Assembly: GCA_007570995.1 (NCBI GenBank)
Contig: RKSG01000089.1
Coordinates: 1 to 32,583, forward strand
Direction of reading: 5' to 3'
Length of the DNA: 32,583 bases
From: Nitrospirales bacterium
GTDB lineage: Bacteria > Nitrospirota > Nitrospiria > Nitrospirales > UBA8639
The position numbers and the translations under genes were made by a program. This document shows positions 22,910 through 32,583 of this stretch, piece by piece; the stretch's first letter is position 1, and each line of letters begins with the position of its first letter. The notes beneath the pieces were generated by a model. The model worked only from the letters and a program-made list of their open reading frames with translations. It ran no database searches and had not been told where the DNA came from.

Positions 22910-23956
22910 ATGAGGCCCTCCGGGAAGACAGGTGAAGCCATGATGAGATTTCTCGTCCCTGTCACCTTTCGCCTGCTTTTCTGTGTGATCGCGCTCGTCG
23001 CAGGCATCCCGCTACAGGTCACAGCATTTTCAATTGAACAACCGAAGGCTTTCAGCAGCCACCCTTCGCATCAGAACATTGCGGTCGTCATCAACGTCGG
23101 GCAAGTCACGGGCATTACCAGTGTCAGATTCCACTGGTACGGGGAACAGGAAGACATGCTCAAGAAATCTGACGACGACACATTCGCAACCGTCATCGCC
23201 TCCCCTCCGTTTGAAGTTGACCTTTACCCACCCAAGGAAGCCATTGGTACGTATCGCCTGCTGGCTGTTGCTGAACAGAAAGGGCGACAAAACGACAACG
23301 AAGAATGGGCGATCTTCGACGAAGTCCTTCTCCATATCCAACCCCATAGCCCATTGCAAGCCATCGAATTTCAAACGGAGAAACCATTAAAATTTGGCCG
23401 TGCAAGCACTGTTCGGGTCTATGATCAACTGGATTTTCTGGGCAAAACAATCGCGCTTCCGGTCATAGGGCGCTTTGCGGACGGGACGTTGCGGTCCATT
23501 CGTAGCGCATCCGCGGGGACAACGTATCACGTCGACGATCCGTCGGTTATTACCATCAGTCAACATGGACTGCTTCGGCTGACGGGCAATGGCTTCACGA
23601 CACTCACCGTCCGCAATAGCGGGCTGACACGCACACTTGACGTTCTGGTGCAAGTCAAGACAGAACCAAACCAACCACCCATTGCCGACCCGGGTCCAAC
23701 CCAGACCATCGATTCACACGACACGGTCATACTGAGTGGCCTCAACAGCTACGATCCAGAGGGGGAATCTCTCCAATACCATTGGGCACAGATCCGTGGT
23801 AGCAAGGTGGCCCTCCTCGACCCCTATGCGTCCCAAGCTCGCTTTTTAGCGCCTTTTGTGGTTGAACCCCGTCTCTTCCGATTTCAACTCAGAGTCACCG
23901 ACATCCAAGGAGCCGACAGTGTGCCCGCATGGGTGGATATTGTGGTGGAACCGTAG
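22910..23956 (+). CDS. Exported protein with Ig-like and C-terminal PKD/REJ-like domains
   Basis: A 348-residue exported protein; GGAGG lies just upstream of the ATG at 22910, and a hydrophobic signal (RLLFCVIALVAGIPL) follows. About residues 40-150 form an unassigned beta domain. A bacterial Ig-like (Big_2-like) stretch follows, with VDDPSVITISQHGLLRLTGNG near 205-230. The C-terminal PKD/REJ-like domain starts at NQPPIADPGPTQTIDSHDTV and has LSGLNSYDPEGESLQYHWAQ, then RFQLRVTDIQGADS. Such domains are carried by surface and binding proteins. It overlaps the next ORF as tracked but ends well before its likely real start. It is not a component of the copper genes by sequence. Confidence 0.78.
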   Translation: MRPSGKTGEAMMRFLVPVTFRLLFCVIALVAGIPLQVTAFSIEQPKAFSSHPSHQNIAVVINVGQVTGITSVRFHWYGEQEDMLKKSDDDTFATVIASPPFEVDLYPPKEAIGTYRLLAVAEQKGRQNDNEEWAIFDEVLLHIQPHSPLQAIEFQTEKPLKFGRASTVRVYDQLDFLGKTIALPVIGRFADGTLRSIRSASAGTTYHVDDPSVITISQHGLLRLTGNGFTTLTVRNSGLTRTLDVLVQVKTEPNQPPIADPGPTQTIDSHDTVILSGLNSYDPEGESLQYHWAQIRGSKVALLDPYASQARFLAPFVVEPRLFRFQLRVTDIQGADSVPAWVDIVVEP

Positions 23957-24195
23957 CGTATGAACCCCGCCAACCAGACACGGAGCAGGATGGAGACAGA
24001 ACACGGGTACACAGGACAACCCAAGCTGCAGATATCACCCTCCACACGTTGCTCGCGATGATCTCACTGATCATCCGTGCTGAATTTGCATTGACGTTGC
24101 CAGCAATCTACAATCCAGCTCGTTTGTATTCCGTACAGGCTCTGTCATCCGTGGCTATCCGCGGAATGGACGTTGGCGGGGACCGTCGTGCACCA

Positions 24196-25095
24196 ATGAA
24201 AGATTACAACACGGATATGACCCCACGGCCGCCAGTCCGTCAGGTTCCCGGGGGGGGCACCCCACCCCCAGGTTGGTCTCTGCTCCGTGTCTCCGGCGCG
24301 ATTCTGGCCTGTGTTCTGTTCACCGCCTGCCCACCCGACAACACCCCACTCATCGAAGAAAATGAGCGGCTTAAAAAGCAAAACGTCAAGCAGGAAACAA
24401 TGATGGCGACGATTCAAGATGGAAACAGGGTCCTCCAGGAACAGATCGACCGGCTCAATCAGGAACTGCGGGACAACGAGCAGACGTTCGCGGAACAACT
24501 CGAGCACGCTCAACAAACCGGGCAAAGTCTCTCAACCGAAAACCACAACCTGCTCAAACAAATCCAGACGTTAACCAAAGACAACCATAAACTGAAACAG
24601 GAGTACGAAAAACTGAAGGCAGAAAACACCAAACACAAAGGCGATGCCCAATGGTTGCGGAAGCAACGCAAGATCTTTCGACAATCTCTTCAAGCCAACA
24701 CACAGACAGCGAAAACGCAACGGTTCCCCTATCCCCTGCGTGACGTGATCAAAGCCACCTCGCAAGCCTTGGCACAACACGGGTATATGGTGTTGGCAAA
24801 AATGGCAACCGACACAAAAGCCGTCTTTGTCACAGAACGAAAAACTTCACCCTCCTCTTCAATCGAGTCGCGAGGTTACCGGAATCAGTACCTCGTGGAA
24901 CTGACAGCGCAATCCACCAATCAGACTGCCCTGAAAATCAGGTCGCAGTACGAAAAAATGAGGCAGCAGGAAGAACCGATTCTGGACACTGACAGCGAAG
25001 ATGTCTCAGACCTTGAGCAGCAATTTATTCAGGCCATTCACCAGCAACTTGATCAGCCACGCTCGAAGGCCAAGTCCAAAGCCACCAACAAATAA
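24196..25095 (+). CDS. Coiled-coil lipoprotein
   Basis: The track ORF (23929) is too long; its first 89 residues overlap the previous gene and look non-coding. From ATG 24196 the protein is about 299 residues (ATG 24217 is an alternative). A hydrophobic segment ends in LFTAC, a lipobox-like site (Phe at -3 is not ideal). About 110 residues of heptad-rich coiled coil follow (EENERLKKQ, LNQELRDNEQ, KLKQEYEKLKAENTK). A small C-terminal domain (about 80 residues) ends in a charged tail. A lipoprotein of the cell envelope that spans a distance or links to other proteins is the likely form; the specific role is unknown. No strong ribosome binding site is seen. Confidence 0.65.
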   Translation: MKDYNTDMTPRPPVRQVPGGGTPPPGWSLLRVSGAILACVLFTACPPDNTPLIEENERLKKQNVKQETMMATIQDGNRVLQEQIDRLNQELRDNEQTFAEQLEHAQQTGQSLSTENHNLLKQIQTLTKDNHKLKQEYEKLKAENTKHKGDAQWLRKQRKIFRQSLQANTQTAKTQRFPYPLRDVIKATSQALAQHGYMVLAKMATDTKAVFVTERKTSPSSSIESRGYRNQYLVELTAQSTNQTALKIRSQYEKMRQQEEPILDTDSEDVSDLEQQFIQAIHQQLDQPRSKAKSKATNK

Positions 25096-25416
25096 CGAGC
25101 ACTCCACCCTCAGGCGTCGCACTGCCCTGACCTGCCACCATGGGTCTGTTTCTGTCCCGCTAAGGCCATAGACATGCGCCGGTCGTACAGCACGCAGGAA
25201 CCAGCCCCTCAGATCTGTGATCCGGCCACAGCCATGACTCACATCAACGCCATCCCTGACAACTCGCCCCCCTGCAACTCACAGGCCGCAGGATACATGG
25301 AATCCCCTGGCATGTGCGCGTCCCGCTTTCCTTGAGGCTGTAGGATTATGGAGAGAAAGCTAACAGATTGCGGCCGATCCCCACGGAGACCGGGCGATAT
25401 TTGTCGGTCTGTAGGA
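25096..25416. other. Intergenic region with a duplicated gltD end, no gene seen
   Basis: About 320 nt between convergent genes, the lipoprotein (+) and gltD (-). The minus ORF 25006-25242 overlaps the lipoprotein end and shows no motif. The region holds the downstream copy of a 39-bp repeat that includes the last codons of gltD; no clear terminator hairpin with T-run is seen. Confidence 0.5.
25338..25376. repeat. 39-bp direct repeat, downstream copy
   Basis: CTGTAGGATTATGGAGAG... matches 25409-25447 with 3 differences over 39 bp at a 71-bp offset. It corresponds to a copy of the gltD 3' end with the same stop triplet, lying outside the gene. Confidence 0.85.
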
Positions 25417-25447
25417 TTATGGAGAGGAAGCTAACAGACTGTGGCCG
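25409..25447. repeat. 39-bp direct repeat, copy within the gltD 3' end
   Basis: This copy includes the last codons and TAA stop of gltD. The pair marks a local duplication of the gene tail. Confidence 0.85.
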
Positions 25448-26856
25448 GCTTTCAGATAGGCATCAATCCCTGCAGCGGCTTTCCGGCCCTCCGCAATAGC
25501 CCAGACGATGAGCGAGGCACCACGCCGCGCATCCCCGGCGGCAAAGATGCCCGCCTTGCTGGTCATGAAATTGTGGTCCACCGCTACATTTCCGCGAGCG
25601 TCGTAGTGTATACCAAGACTATCGAGCAGGCCATCTTTCACTGGTCCCGTAAAGCCCATAGCCAAAAGAACCAGATCGACGTCCATGTCAAACGCTGCTG
25701 TCCCGGCCTTCGGAATGAATGTTCCCCCCTCAGCTGAAACCCGATGAGCGTGCAACTTGCTCAGACGGCCATTTTCCCCGGAGAATTTCGTTGTCGAGAC
25801 ACTCCACCGGCGATCACACCCTTCTTCGTGAGCATGGGAGGTGCGAAGTTGCATGGGCCACATCGGCCACGGCGTGCGCGCTGCGCGCTGGGGAGGAGGT
25901 TCAGGCAATAGCTCAAACTGAAACACCTCCTTGCATCCTTGGCGACGAGCCGTGCCCAAACAGTCGGATCCCGTATCGCCGCCACCAATAATCACGACCC
26001 GTTTATCTTTCGCCGTGATCCGTTTGCCCACCACATGTTCCCCGGCATTCACTTGATTTTGCTGGACGAGATACGGCATGGCAAAGTGGATGCCCTCCAG
26101 CTCTCGACCACGTACCGGCAAATCACGTGCTCGTTCGGCCCCCAAGGCCAGACACACGGCATCGTACTGCCGGGTCAGGTCTTCTCCTGCCACAGTCACG
26201 CCGACGGTGACATTGGTTTCGAACCGCACGCCTTCCGCGATCATTTGATCCAGTCGGCGGTCAACGACCCATTTTTCCATCTTGAAATCCGGAATGCCAT
26301 ACCGCAGCAACCCGCCAATTCGGTTTGCCTTTTCATACACGGTGACGCAGTGACCCGCACGGGCCAGCTGCTGGGCGGCGGCCAGCCCCGCAGGGCCTGA
26401 TCCAACGATCGCCACGGTTTTACCTGTTTGGGATACCGGCATAATCGGATCAATCCACCCTTCGGCAAACGCGCGATCAATGATGTTCCATTCAATCGTA
26501 CGGATGGCGACAGGATCGGCATTGATGCCAAGCACACAAGCCGACTCGCACGGTGCCGGGCACAACCGCCCGGTGAATTCAGGAAAATTATTCGTGGCAT
26601 GGAGCACACCGAGCGCCTCCTTCCACTGCCCTCGATGCACCAGATCATTCCACTCAGGAATCAGATTGACAACCGGGCACCCGTTTGTGCTCTGACAAAA
26701 CGGCACGCCACAATCCATACACCGTCCGCTCTGGTTGATCAGCTTCTCTTCGGGAAACGGCTCATACATTTCCTTCCAATCCAACACCCGCATCTCAACC
26801 GGACGTCGGACAGGATCTTCCCGCCTAAACCTCACAAACCCTCGTGGATCACCCAC
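25417..26856 (-). CDS. gltD: Glutamate synthase, small (beta) subunit
   Basis: A 479-residue cytoplasmic flavoprotein. With GltB it makes two glutamates from glutamine and 2-oxoglutarate, passing NADPH electrons. Landmarks: two cysteine clusters in the Fer4_20 domain (CMDCGVPFC at 46-54, CPAPCESAC at 99-107) for [4Fe-4S] centres; the FAD motif [15 protein letters not shown] near 148; and the NADPH motif [13 protein letters not shown] near 290. Length is normal for the family. The GTG start at 26856 overlaps the GltB stop by 8 nt (GTGGGTGA) and has GGGAG about 6 nt before it. Transcribed with gltB from the promoter at 31561-31589. Confidence 0.95.
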   Translation of the reverse strand: MGDPRGFVRFRREDPVRRPVEMRVLDWKEMYEPFPEEKLINQSGRCMDCGVPFCQSTNGCPVVNLIPEWNDLVHRGQWKEALGVLHATNNFPEFTGRLCPAPCESACVLGINADPVAIRTIEWNIIDRAFAEGWIDPIMPVSQTGKTVAIVGSGPAGLAAAQQLARAGHCVTVYEKANRIGGLLRYGIPDFKMEKWVVDRRLDQMIAEGVRFETNVTVGVTVAGEDLTRQYDAVCLALGAERARDLPVRGRELEGIHFAMPYLVQQNQVNAGEHVVGKRITAKDKRVVIIGGGDTGSDCLGTARRQGCKEVFQFELLPEPPPQRAARTPWPMWPMQLRTSHAHEEGCDRRWSVSTTKFSGENGRLSKLHAHRVSAEGGTFIPKAGTAAFDMDVDLVLLAMGFTGPVKDGLLDSLGIHYDARGNVAVDHNFMTSKAGIFAAGDARRGASLIVWAIAEGRKAAAGIDAYLKAGHSLLASSP

Positions 26857-29800
26857 GGACCGCTCCCTGCTGCTGGTAGGCGCGGCTGTGCACCGTCGCC
26901 TTCCGTTCCATCATGACTCGCTTATAATCCAGTGGCATCACCTTCACAAACATGGCAAGCATCTGATGCCAGTTGTCCAGCATCATCCTGGCTTTGCGGC
27001 TGCCGGTATAGCGGACATGCTGTTCAATCATGGTGCGCAACGTGTCAACGTCCTCGTCCGCCTCCACCACGTCCAGGTCAACCATGCCAAGGTTGCACCG
27101 GGAGGCAAACTTGCCATCTTCGTTCAACACATAGGCTTCACCGCCCGACATGCCGGCCGCAAAGTTTCGCCCGGTTCTGCCCAACACCACCACCACTCCG
27201 CCCGTCATATATTCACACCCGTGATCTCCCGTCCCCTCAATCACCGTGCGCACGCCGCTGTTACGCACCGCAAACCGTTCGCCCGCTGTCCCGTAAAAAT
27301 AACACTCGCCACCCGTGGCACCATACAGTGACGTATTACCAATCAGAATTGTGTCTTCCGGTCGAAACAGCACGCCTTGGGGCGGAGTCACAATGATCTT
27401 GCCACCCGAGAGGCCCTTCCCCAGATAATCATTCGACTCGCCTTCGAGACGCAGGGTCACCCCGTTGGCCAGAAAAGCGCCGAACGACTGCCCTGCAGAC
27501 CCCTTGAAGTTGATGGTAATGGTGTCAGGAGGCAAACCCTTTTCTCCATATTTCTTCGCAAGATGACCTGACAACATGGTCCCCGTCGTGCGATCGGTAT
27601 TACCAATAGGCAAATCCAGCGTCACCGGTTCCTGTCGTACAATCGCCGGCTCGCAGAGCTTTATCAATCGACTGTCCAGTACCTGATCCAACCCGTGGTG
27701 TTGCGATTGGACCTTGTGTGTCGCCACATCGGGGCCAACGTCGGGCTTCCACTGCAAGGGAGAGAGATCCAAGCCACTGGCCTTCCAGTGGTCAACGGCC
27801 TTCTGCACCTTGAGTTTGTCACTGCGGCCAATCATCTCCGGAAATGTCCGGAACCCAAGTTGTGCCATGAGCTGCCGCACTTCCTCCGCCACGAAGAAAA
27901 AGAAATTCACCACGTGCTCCGGTTGGCCCGCAAACCGCTCACGCAGTTCGGGATCCTGGGTCGCGATGCCGACCGGACAGGTGTTGAGATGGCACTTCCG
28001 CATCATGACACAACCTTCAACAATTAAGGGCGCGGTGGAAAACCCAAACTCTTCAGCACCAAGCAGAGCGGCCACCACGACATCGCGACCAGTCTTCATT
28101 TGTCCGTCGGTTTCCACAGTGATGCGCCCTCGAAGGTCATTGAGGACCAGCGTTTGATGAGTCTCCGCCAAGCCCAGCTCCCAGGGAATGCCGGCGGACT
28201 TAATCGACGACAGGGGAGATGCTCCCGTGCCACCGGCATCACCACTGATCAGCACTTTGTCGGCATGTGCCTTGGACACACCAGCAGCGACCGTGCCCAC
28301 ACCCACTTCAGACACGAGCTTCACTGACACCGCTGCGGCGGGATTCGCGTTTTTCAGATCAAAAATGAGTTGCGCCAAATCCTCGATGGAATAAATATCA
28401 TGGTGCGGCGGTGGGGAAATGAGCCCCACCCCGGGTATCGAAAACCGCATCTTTGCAATAACATCGTCCACTTTATGGCCAGGAAGTTGTCCTCCTTCTC
28501 CGGGTTTCGCGCCCTGTGCCATTTTAATTTGCAGTTCTTTCGCGTTGACCAGATAATGCGCGGTGACACCAAAGCGTCCTGAAGCCACCTGCTTTATATA
28601 CGAATTCTTCGAATCGCCGTTCGGCAAGGGCACAAAACGCGCGGCATCTTCCCCACCTTCTCCCGTATTACTCTTGGCTCCGATCCGATTCATCGCAATG
28701 GCAAGCGTCTCATGTGATTCCTTGCTGATGGCACCATATGACATCGCGCCGGTAGTAAACCGTCGCATGATGTCCCTGGCCGGTTCGATGTCTTCCAGTG
28801 GCAATGGCTGCGGCAACACATGGAAGTCAAACAACCCCCGAAGATGCGTTCGATGTTGGGTTTCATCATTCACCAGCTGCGCATATTCTGCATAGGTTTT
28901 GGCGTCGTTGTTGGAGGTCGCATGTTGCAGTTTCGCAATGGTCTCGGGGTTCCAGGCATGATGTTCACCCTGAATGCGATAGTGCACGTCACCACCAACG
29001 TCCAACATGCGAACGGAAACCGGGGTATACGCGACCTGGTGGCGACGCAATGACTCCTCAGCAATTTCACGCATCCCGATCCCCTGGATCCTGGAGGAAG
29101 TGCCGGTAAAGTATTGATCCACGAACTGGTGATTCAGTCCAAGGGCTTCAAAGATTTGTGCCCCGCAATAGGACTGCACCGTCGAGATACCCATTTTGGA
29201 AAAAATCTTGAGCAGGCCCTTGTTGACGGCTGTGATAAATTTCGCCGACGCGCTTTCGGCGTCAGTCCCTTCCGGCAAAGCACCATCGAGTTCCAGATCG
29301 TGATAGGTCTCAAACACAAGATAGGGGTTCACGACCCCGGCACCATAGCCGATCAGACATGCAAAATGATGGGTATCGCGCGGCTCGCCGGTTTCAAGAA
29401 TCAAGCCGACTTCCGTGCGCGTGGACTCACGCACCAAATGGTGATGGACCGCAGCCACGCCCAGCAAACTGGGAATTGGTGCCCATTCCTGCTGCACGCC
29501 GCGATCACTCAGGATCAGAAACTTGTACCCCTGCCGAATCGCCTGTGACGCATCCTGGCACAGTTGATGCACTGCCTCCTCCAGCCCATCCGGGCCTTTG
29601 GACACACGGAACAACAGCGGCAATGTCTTGCTGACAAAATTGGGGTCCTGGATCTCCCGAAGTTTGGCCAGTTGGGCATTGGTCAGAATCGGCTGCTGGA
29701 TTCTAATTCTGCGACAGGCTTCCGGAACCTCTGCCATCAGGTTGGGTTTCGGCCCGATATTCGTAACCAGCGACATGACCAGCTGTTCGCGAATCGGATC

Positions 29801-31438
29801 AATGGGAGGATTCGTCACCTGTGCAAAGAGTTGTTTAAAATATTTCGGCAACAATTGCGGCCGATTGGACAGCACCGCCAACGGGGTATCCATGCCCATT
29901 GACGACGTGGGTTCTTCACCGTTGATCCCCATCGGCGACAATACCATTTTAATTTCTTCCACGGTGTATCCAAACACCTGCTGTCGTTGGCGGAGGGTCT
30001 GGCGATCCGGTTGCGGCACATGCAACGGCTCCTGGAGTTCATCCAGTGACACACGGCACTGCATCAGCCAGGAGCGGTACGGTTGGCTGTTGACAATATG
30101 GGCTTCGATTTCCTCGTCGTCGATAATGCGCCCCTGTTCAGTATCCACCAGAAACATGCGGCCCGGTTCGAGACGGCCTTTGGCACGGATCTGGTTCGGG
30201 GCAGCCGGCAGGACACCCGCCTCGGACGCCAGGACAACGACATCATCCGTCGTGATCTGATAGCGGCACGGCCGTAACCCGTTGCGATCCAACGTCGCAC
30301 CGATCTGTTTGCCATCTGTGAACGCGACGGCCGCCGGCCCGTCCCACGGTTCCATAATAGAGGCATGGTATTCATAAAACGCCCGTCGCTCGATATTCAT
30401 ATGAGGATTGCCAACCCATGGTTCGGGGATCAACATCATCATGACATGAGCCAGCGGTCGGCCGGCCATCGAGAGAAACTCCACCGCATTGTCGAGACAG
30501 GCGGAATCGCTTTGATTGTCATGGATGATGGGGTAGAGTTCTGCGATCTCATCGCCAAACAGATCAGAGGCTAAGCGCCCCTGGCGCGCTCGCATCCAGT
30601 TGACATTGCCTCGCAGGGTGTTAATTTCGCCATTATGGACAATGTACCGATAGGGGTGAGCCAACGACCAGGCAGGGAAGGTATTCGTACTAAAGCGGGA
30701 ATGCACAAGTGCCAAAGCCGAGATCATACTGGCATCGGCCAGATCCGGGAAAAAGAGACCGAGTTGCCCAGGCAGGAGCATGCCTTTATAGACAATCGTT
30801 CGGGACGATAGACTGCAGACATACACGTGATCGTGTTCCTCCAGTGCGGACTCACGAATCGCCCGGGTCATACATTTCCGCACGATGTACAACTTCCGTT
30901 CAAACTGAGTTGCCGTGAGCCTGTCGCGAGCAATGAAAAACTGCCGTATGGCAGGCAGGGTCTTGCGAGCAACGGTGCCAACGTGCTCGAGTTTCACCGG
31001 TACGTCACGCCACCCTAACACCCTGAGCCCCTGCCCATGAATAACGGACTCCACGATGCCTTCGCATTGACGACAAAGCAGTTCGGCCTGGGGGAAGAAC
31101 GCCATTCCCACCCCATAGCCCCCCGCTTCAGGCAAGTGAATCCCCACGTCAAGACAGACGCGCCTGAAAAATTCATGGGAGATTTGCAGAAGAATCCCCG
31201 CACCATCGCCGGTACAGGGATCGCACCCCTGTGCCCCACGATGGTGTAAATTGTTCAAAACCAGCAAGGCCTTCTCGATGATATCGTGGGACCGATGGCC
31301 TTTCATGTTGGCCACAAAGCCAATGCCACACGCATCCTTCTCACATTGCGGGTCATAGAGCCCCTGTTTGGATGGAAAACCGTAGAATGGTCGTTGAGTA
31401 CGCATTGAATGAAGGTCAGGGATGACAACAGCCGCCAT
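26849..31438 (-). CDS. gltB: Glutamate synthase, large (alpha) subunit
   Basis: A 1529-residue enzyme. The N-terminal glutaminase domain starts with a short propeptide before the catalytic Cys37 ([10 protein letters not shown]). The central and FMN-binding synthase domains follow, with [45 protein letters not shown] and the [3Fe-4S] cysteines in [17 protein letters not shown] near 1140. The GXGXG beta-helix domain is at the end ([25 protein letters not shown]). It transfers glutamine amide nitrogen to 2-oxoglutarate. The ATG at 31438 (AGGA about 8 nt upstream) is preferred to the track GTG at 31468. It precedes gltD in the usual order. Confidence 0.95.
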   Translation of the reverse strand: MAAVVIPDLHSMRTQRPFYGFPSKQGLYDPQCEKDACGIGFVANMKGHRSHDIIEKALLVLNNLHHRGAQGCDPCTGDGAGILLQISHEFFRRVCLDVGIHLPEAGGYGVGMAFFPQAELLCRQCEGIVESVIHGQGLRVLGWRDVPVKLEHVGTVARKTLPAIRQFFIARDRLTATQFERKLYIVRKCMTRAIRESALEEHDHVYVCSLSSRTIVYKGMLLPGQLGLFFPDLADASMISALALVHSRFSTNTFPAWSLAHPYRYIVHNGEINTLRGNVNWMRARQGRLASDLFGDEIAELYPIIHDNQSDSACLDNAVEFLSMAGRPLAHVMMMLIPEPWVGNPHMNIERRAFYEYHASIMEPWDGPAAVAFTDGKQIGATLDRNGLRPCRYQITTDDVVVLASEAGVLPAAPNQIRAKGRLEPGRMFLVDTEQGRIIDDEEIEAHIVNSQPYRSWLMQCRVSLDELQEPLHVPQPDRQTLRQRQQVFGYTVEEIKMVLSPMGINGEEPTSSMGMDTPLAVLSNRPQLLPKYFKQLFAQVTNPPIDPIREQLVMSLVTNIGPKPNLMAEVPEACRRIRIQQPILTNAQLAKLREIQDPNFVSKTLPLLFRVSKGPDGLEEAVHQLCQDASQAIRQGYKFLILSDRGVQQEWAPIPSLLGVAAVHHHLVRESTRTEVGLILETGEPRDTHHFACLIGYGAGVVNPYLVFETYHDLELDGALPEGTDAESASAKFITAVNKGLLKIFSKMGISTVQSYCGAQIFEALGLNHQFVDQYFTGTSSRIQGIGMREIAEESLRRHQVAYTPVSVRMLDVGGDVHYRIQGEHHAWNPETIAKLQHATSNNDAKTYAEYAQLVNDETQHRTHLRGLFDFHVLPQPLPLEDIEPARDIMRRFTTGAMSYGAISKESHETLAIAMNRIGAKSNTGEGGEDAARFVPLPNGDSKNSYIKQVASGRFGVTAHYLVNAKELQIKMAQGAKPGEGGQLPGHKVDDVIAKMRFSIPGVGLISPPPHHDIYSIEDLAQLIFDLKNANPAAAVSVKLVSEVGVGTVAAGVSKAHADKVLISGDAGGTGASPLSSIKSAGIPWELGLAETHQTLVLNDLRGRITVETDGQMKTGRDVVVAALLGAEEFGFSTAPLIVEGCVMMRKCHLNTCPVGIATQDPELRERFAGQPEHVVNFFFFVAEEVRQLMAQLGFRTFPEMIGRSDKLKVQKAVDHWKASGLDLSPLQWKPDVGPDVATHKVQSQHHGLDQVLDSRLIKLCEPAIVRQEPVTLDLPIGNTDRTTGTMLSGHLAKKYGEKGLPPDTITINFKGSAGQSFGAFLANGVTLRLEGESNDYLGKGLSGGKIIVTPPQGVLFRPEDTILIGNTSLYGATGGECYFYGTAGERFAVRNSGVRTVIEGTGDHGCEYMTGGVVVVLGRTGRNFAAGMSGGEAYVLNEDGKFASRCNLGMVDLDVVEADEDVDTLRTMIEQHVRYTGSRKARMMLDNWHQMLAMFVKVMPLDYKRVMMERKATVHSRAYQQQGAVRG

Positions 31439-31560
31439 GCTGGCATCCTGTCTGCCAGAATGAACCACGACGGCAACACGGCGACGGCCTCAACCCCGTG
31501 CCACCGCGTGCACGAACAGACCAGAACCAGCGACCTGAAGCACCGCAGGGACAAAACAAA

Positions 31561-31589
31561 AATCTACTGGATGCGAAAAATGGTGTCAA
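31561..31589 (-). promoter_or_regulatory. Sigma-70-type promoter for gltBD
   Basis: On the minus strand TTGACA (31584-31589), 17 nt, TAGATT (31561-31566). The leader would be about 115 nt. Divergent from the prenyl synthase promoter. Confidence 0.6.
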
Positions 31590-31675
31590 GGCAGATCCCA
31601 GGAAACCCCGCTTCCATGCTTGCATTCCGCCTCTCACTCATTGATGTGATCGTTGAGAGAGGATCAGCACTTACC

Positions 31676-31704
31676 TTGACAAACACCAGACCCTTCCCTA
31701 GGAT
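31676..31704 (+). promoter_or_regulatory. Sigma-70-type promoter for the polyprenyl synthase, nearly leaderless
   Basis: TTGACA (31676-31681), 17 nt, TAGGAT (31699-31704). A start 7 nt further would be position 31711, the A of the first ATG, so either the mRNA is leaderless or the second ATG (31750) is used. TAGGAT also overlaps the only Shine-Dalgarno-like sequence (AGGA), which a transcript starting at 31711 would not contain. Confidence 0.5.
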
Positions 31705-31710
31705 CACCCC

Positions 31711-32583
31711 ATGGCCACTGGGCAACCGGCTGTGCAACCCTCCCTCACGATGGATGCCGTGTGGGAAATCTACCACGAGGATCTCGAAGAAATTGAATCG
31801 CAAATCCGTCGTCATCTCAATTCTGATGCCCCACTGATCAACGAAGTCGCCGCTCATATTCTCAACGGCGGTGGCAAGCGCATTCGGCCCCTCCTCCTCA
31901 ATCTCTGTGCCCGACTCTCAGGCTATGTCCCCACAGATGACCTGATCATTGGCAGTCTGATTGAATTCATCCATACGGCGACGCTCCTCCATGACGATGT
32001 CCTGGACGAGGCCGCCCTCCGTCGGGGTCAGCTCACCGCCCAACGCATTTGGGGAAACCGGGCCAGTATTCTGGTGGGAGACTATCTGTACTCACAGGCC
32101 ATGCAGCACATTGCCGCATTTAAGAACCACGACATGAACGAGACCATGGCTACCGCCTGCCGGAAGATGGCCGAAGGAGAAATTCTTCAACTGACCGTCA
32201 ACCGACAACCGCTTGTCCCAGAGTCGGATTATCTCAGGATTGTCGAATACAAAACCGGTGCTCTGGTCGCAGCCGCGTGCAAAGTTGGAGCCATTCGAGG
32301 CAGCACCTCCCCCATGCAGCAGGAAGCGTTATATAAATTCGGCCTGTACATGGGCATCGCCTTCCAACTCACGGACGACCGGCTGGACTATACGGCCAAT
32401 GACAAGAATCTGGGCAAACCCCTCGGACAGGATTTGCGGCAGGGGATGGTCACGTTGCCTCTTATTCATTTACTGCACCATCTGCCGGTTGAGGACCGCC
32501 AACGCCTGGTCACGAACATTGAAACCGGATCCCTTGACGAGCAGCATGTGCTTCATCTCACAGGCCTTATGCGTCGCTATGGC
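31711..32583 (+). CDS. ispB: Polyprenyl (octaprenyl-type) diphosphate synthase, partial
   Basis: Open to the window end (291 codons), so not in the track. It makes the long isoprenoid tail of respiratory quinones by adding C5 units from isopentenyl diphosphate. It has GGGKRIRP (residues 53-60), the first aspartate-rich motif LLHDDVLDE (DDxxD, 95-99), RRG after it, KMAEGEILQL and the second motif FQLTDDRLDY (DDxxD, 222-226). It is very like E. coli IspB through IEFIHTATLLHDDV. The start at 31711 is a choice; ATG at 31750 (MDAVWEIYHEDL) matches the usual N terminus of the family and has no Shine-Dalgarno either. The C-terminal end is missing. Confidence 0.9.
   Translation, partial: MATGQPAVQPSLTMDAVWEIYHEDLEEIESQIRRHLNSDAPLINEVAAHILNGGGKRIRPLLLNLCARLSGYVPTDDLIIGSLIEFIHTATLLHDDVLDEAALRRGQLTAQRIWGNRASILVGDYLYSQAMQHIAAFKNHDMNETMATACRKMAEGEILQLTVNRQPLVPESDYLRIVEYKTGALVAAACKVGAIRGSTSPMQQEALYKFGLYMGIAFQLTDDRLDYTANDKNLGKPLGQDLRQGMVTLPLIHLLHHLPVEDRQRLVTNIETGSLDEQHVLHLTGLMRRYG

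Noticed and set aside
23929-24195. 89-residue N-terminal extension of the lipoprotein ORF
   Set aside because: Overlaps the end of the previous gene, looks non-coding, and would bury the lipobox far inside the protein.
25006-25242. 78-residue minus-strand ORF after the lipoprotein
   Set aside because: Overlaps the end of the lipoprotein frame and shows no signal or domain.
29598-30260. 220-residue plus-strand ORF within gltB
   Set aside because: Antisense shadow of the glutamate synthase coding sequence.
1-32583. CRISPR array, tRNA or rRNA genes, insertion sequence, prophage
   Set aside because: No periodic repeats with spacers, no tRNA-like fold, no transposase or integrase; the only direct repeat is the gltD tail.

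Overview
The window looks like a chromosomal segment of a Gram-negative, moderately GC-rich, respiring chemolithotroph, most likely a Nitrospira-like member of the Nitrospirota. The reasons are a cytochrome bd-like oxidase with no CydB, many exported copper proteins, two-subunit glutamate synthase, an IspB-type prenyl synthase and a lipoprotein. The taxonomic guess is inference; there is no rRNA, tRNA, CRISPR array, transposase or phage gene in the window to anchor it.

Layout. (1) 1-6129, minus strand: a tightly packed run of seven genes with overlaps or gaps of at most 35 nt. In transcription order: SAM-dependent methyltransferase (BchU/CrtF-type fold), DUF420 membrane protein (CtaM family), a zinc-ribbon protein with two PCP_red domains, an 8-TM protein, a cytochrome bd-like oxidase subunit, a DUF3047 exported protein and a Gly-rich membrane protein cut by the window edge. 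The first gene starts inside a hairpin that holds its Shine-Dalgarno sequence in the loop. (2) 6130-9685, minus: a small exported cupredoxin/carboxypeptidase-regulatory-like protein with its own promoter and structured leader, and a DUF255 (YyaL/SPATA20-type) thioredoxin-like protein. (3) 9879-13774, minus: four exported proteins in one run, namely two more cupredoxin/carboxypeptidase-regulatory-like proteins, a LolA-like/DUF4412-like protein and a HEAT-repeat protein. (4) 13942-18906, minus: a very large (1654 aa) exported multicopper oxidase with its own promoter and terminator. It is built of three tandem two-cupredoxin units, and its copper motifs occur in permuted order. (5) 19107-21374, minus: D-amino acid aminotransferase, chagasin-type inhibitor, Rieske ferredoxin and DUF192 protein. 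(6) 21629-25095: a decayed exported-protein gene (+), a bidirectional terminator, a nitrosocyanin-like cupredoxin (-), then on the plus strand a Big/PKD-type surface protein and a coiled-coil lipoprotein. (7) 25417-31438, minus: gltD and gltB. (8) 31711 to the end, plus: polyprenyl diphosphate synthase, divergent from gltB.

How it may work together: regions 1-4 and the cupredoxin of region 6 together read like a copper-centred extracytoplasmic electron-transfer system. It would comprise one large oxidase, three amicyanin-type carriers, one unusual red-copper-like cupredoxin, thiol/assembly helpers and a bd-like membrane oxidase with its own assembly genes. The substrate (Mn(II), Fe(II), Cu(I) or a nitrogen compound) cannot be read from the sequence.
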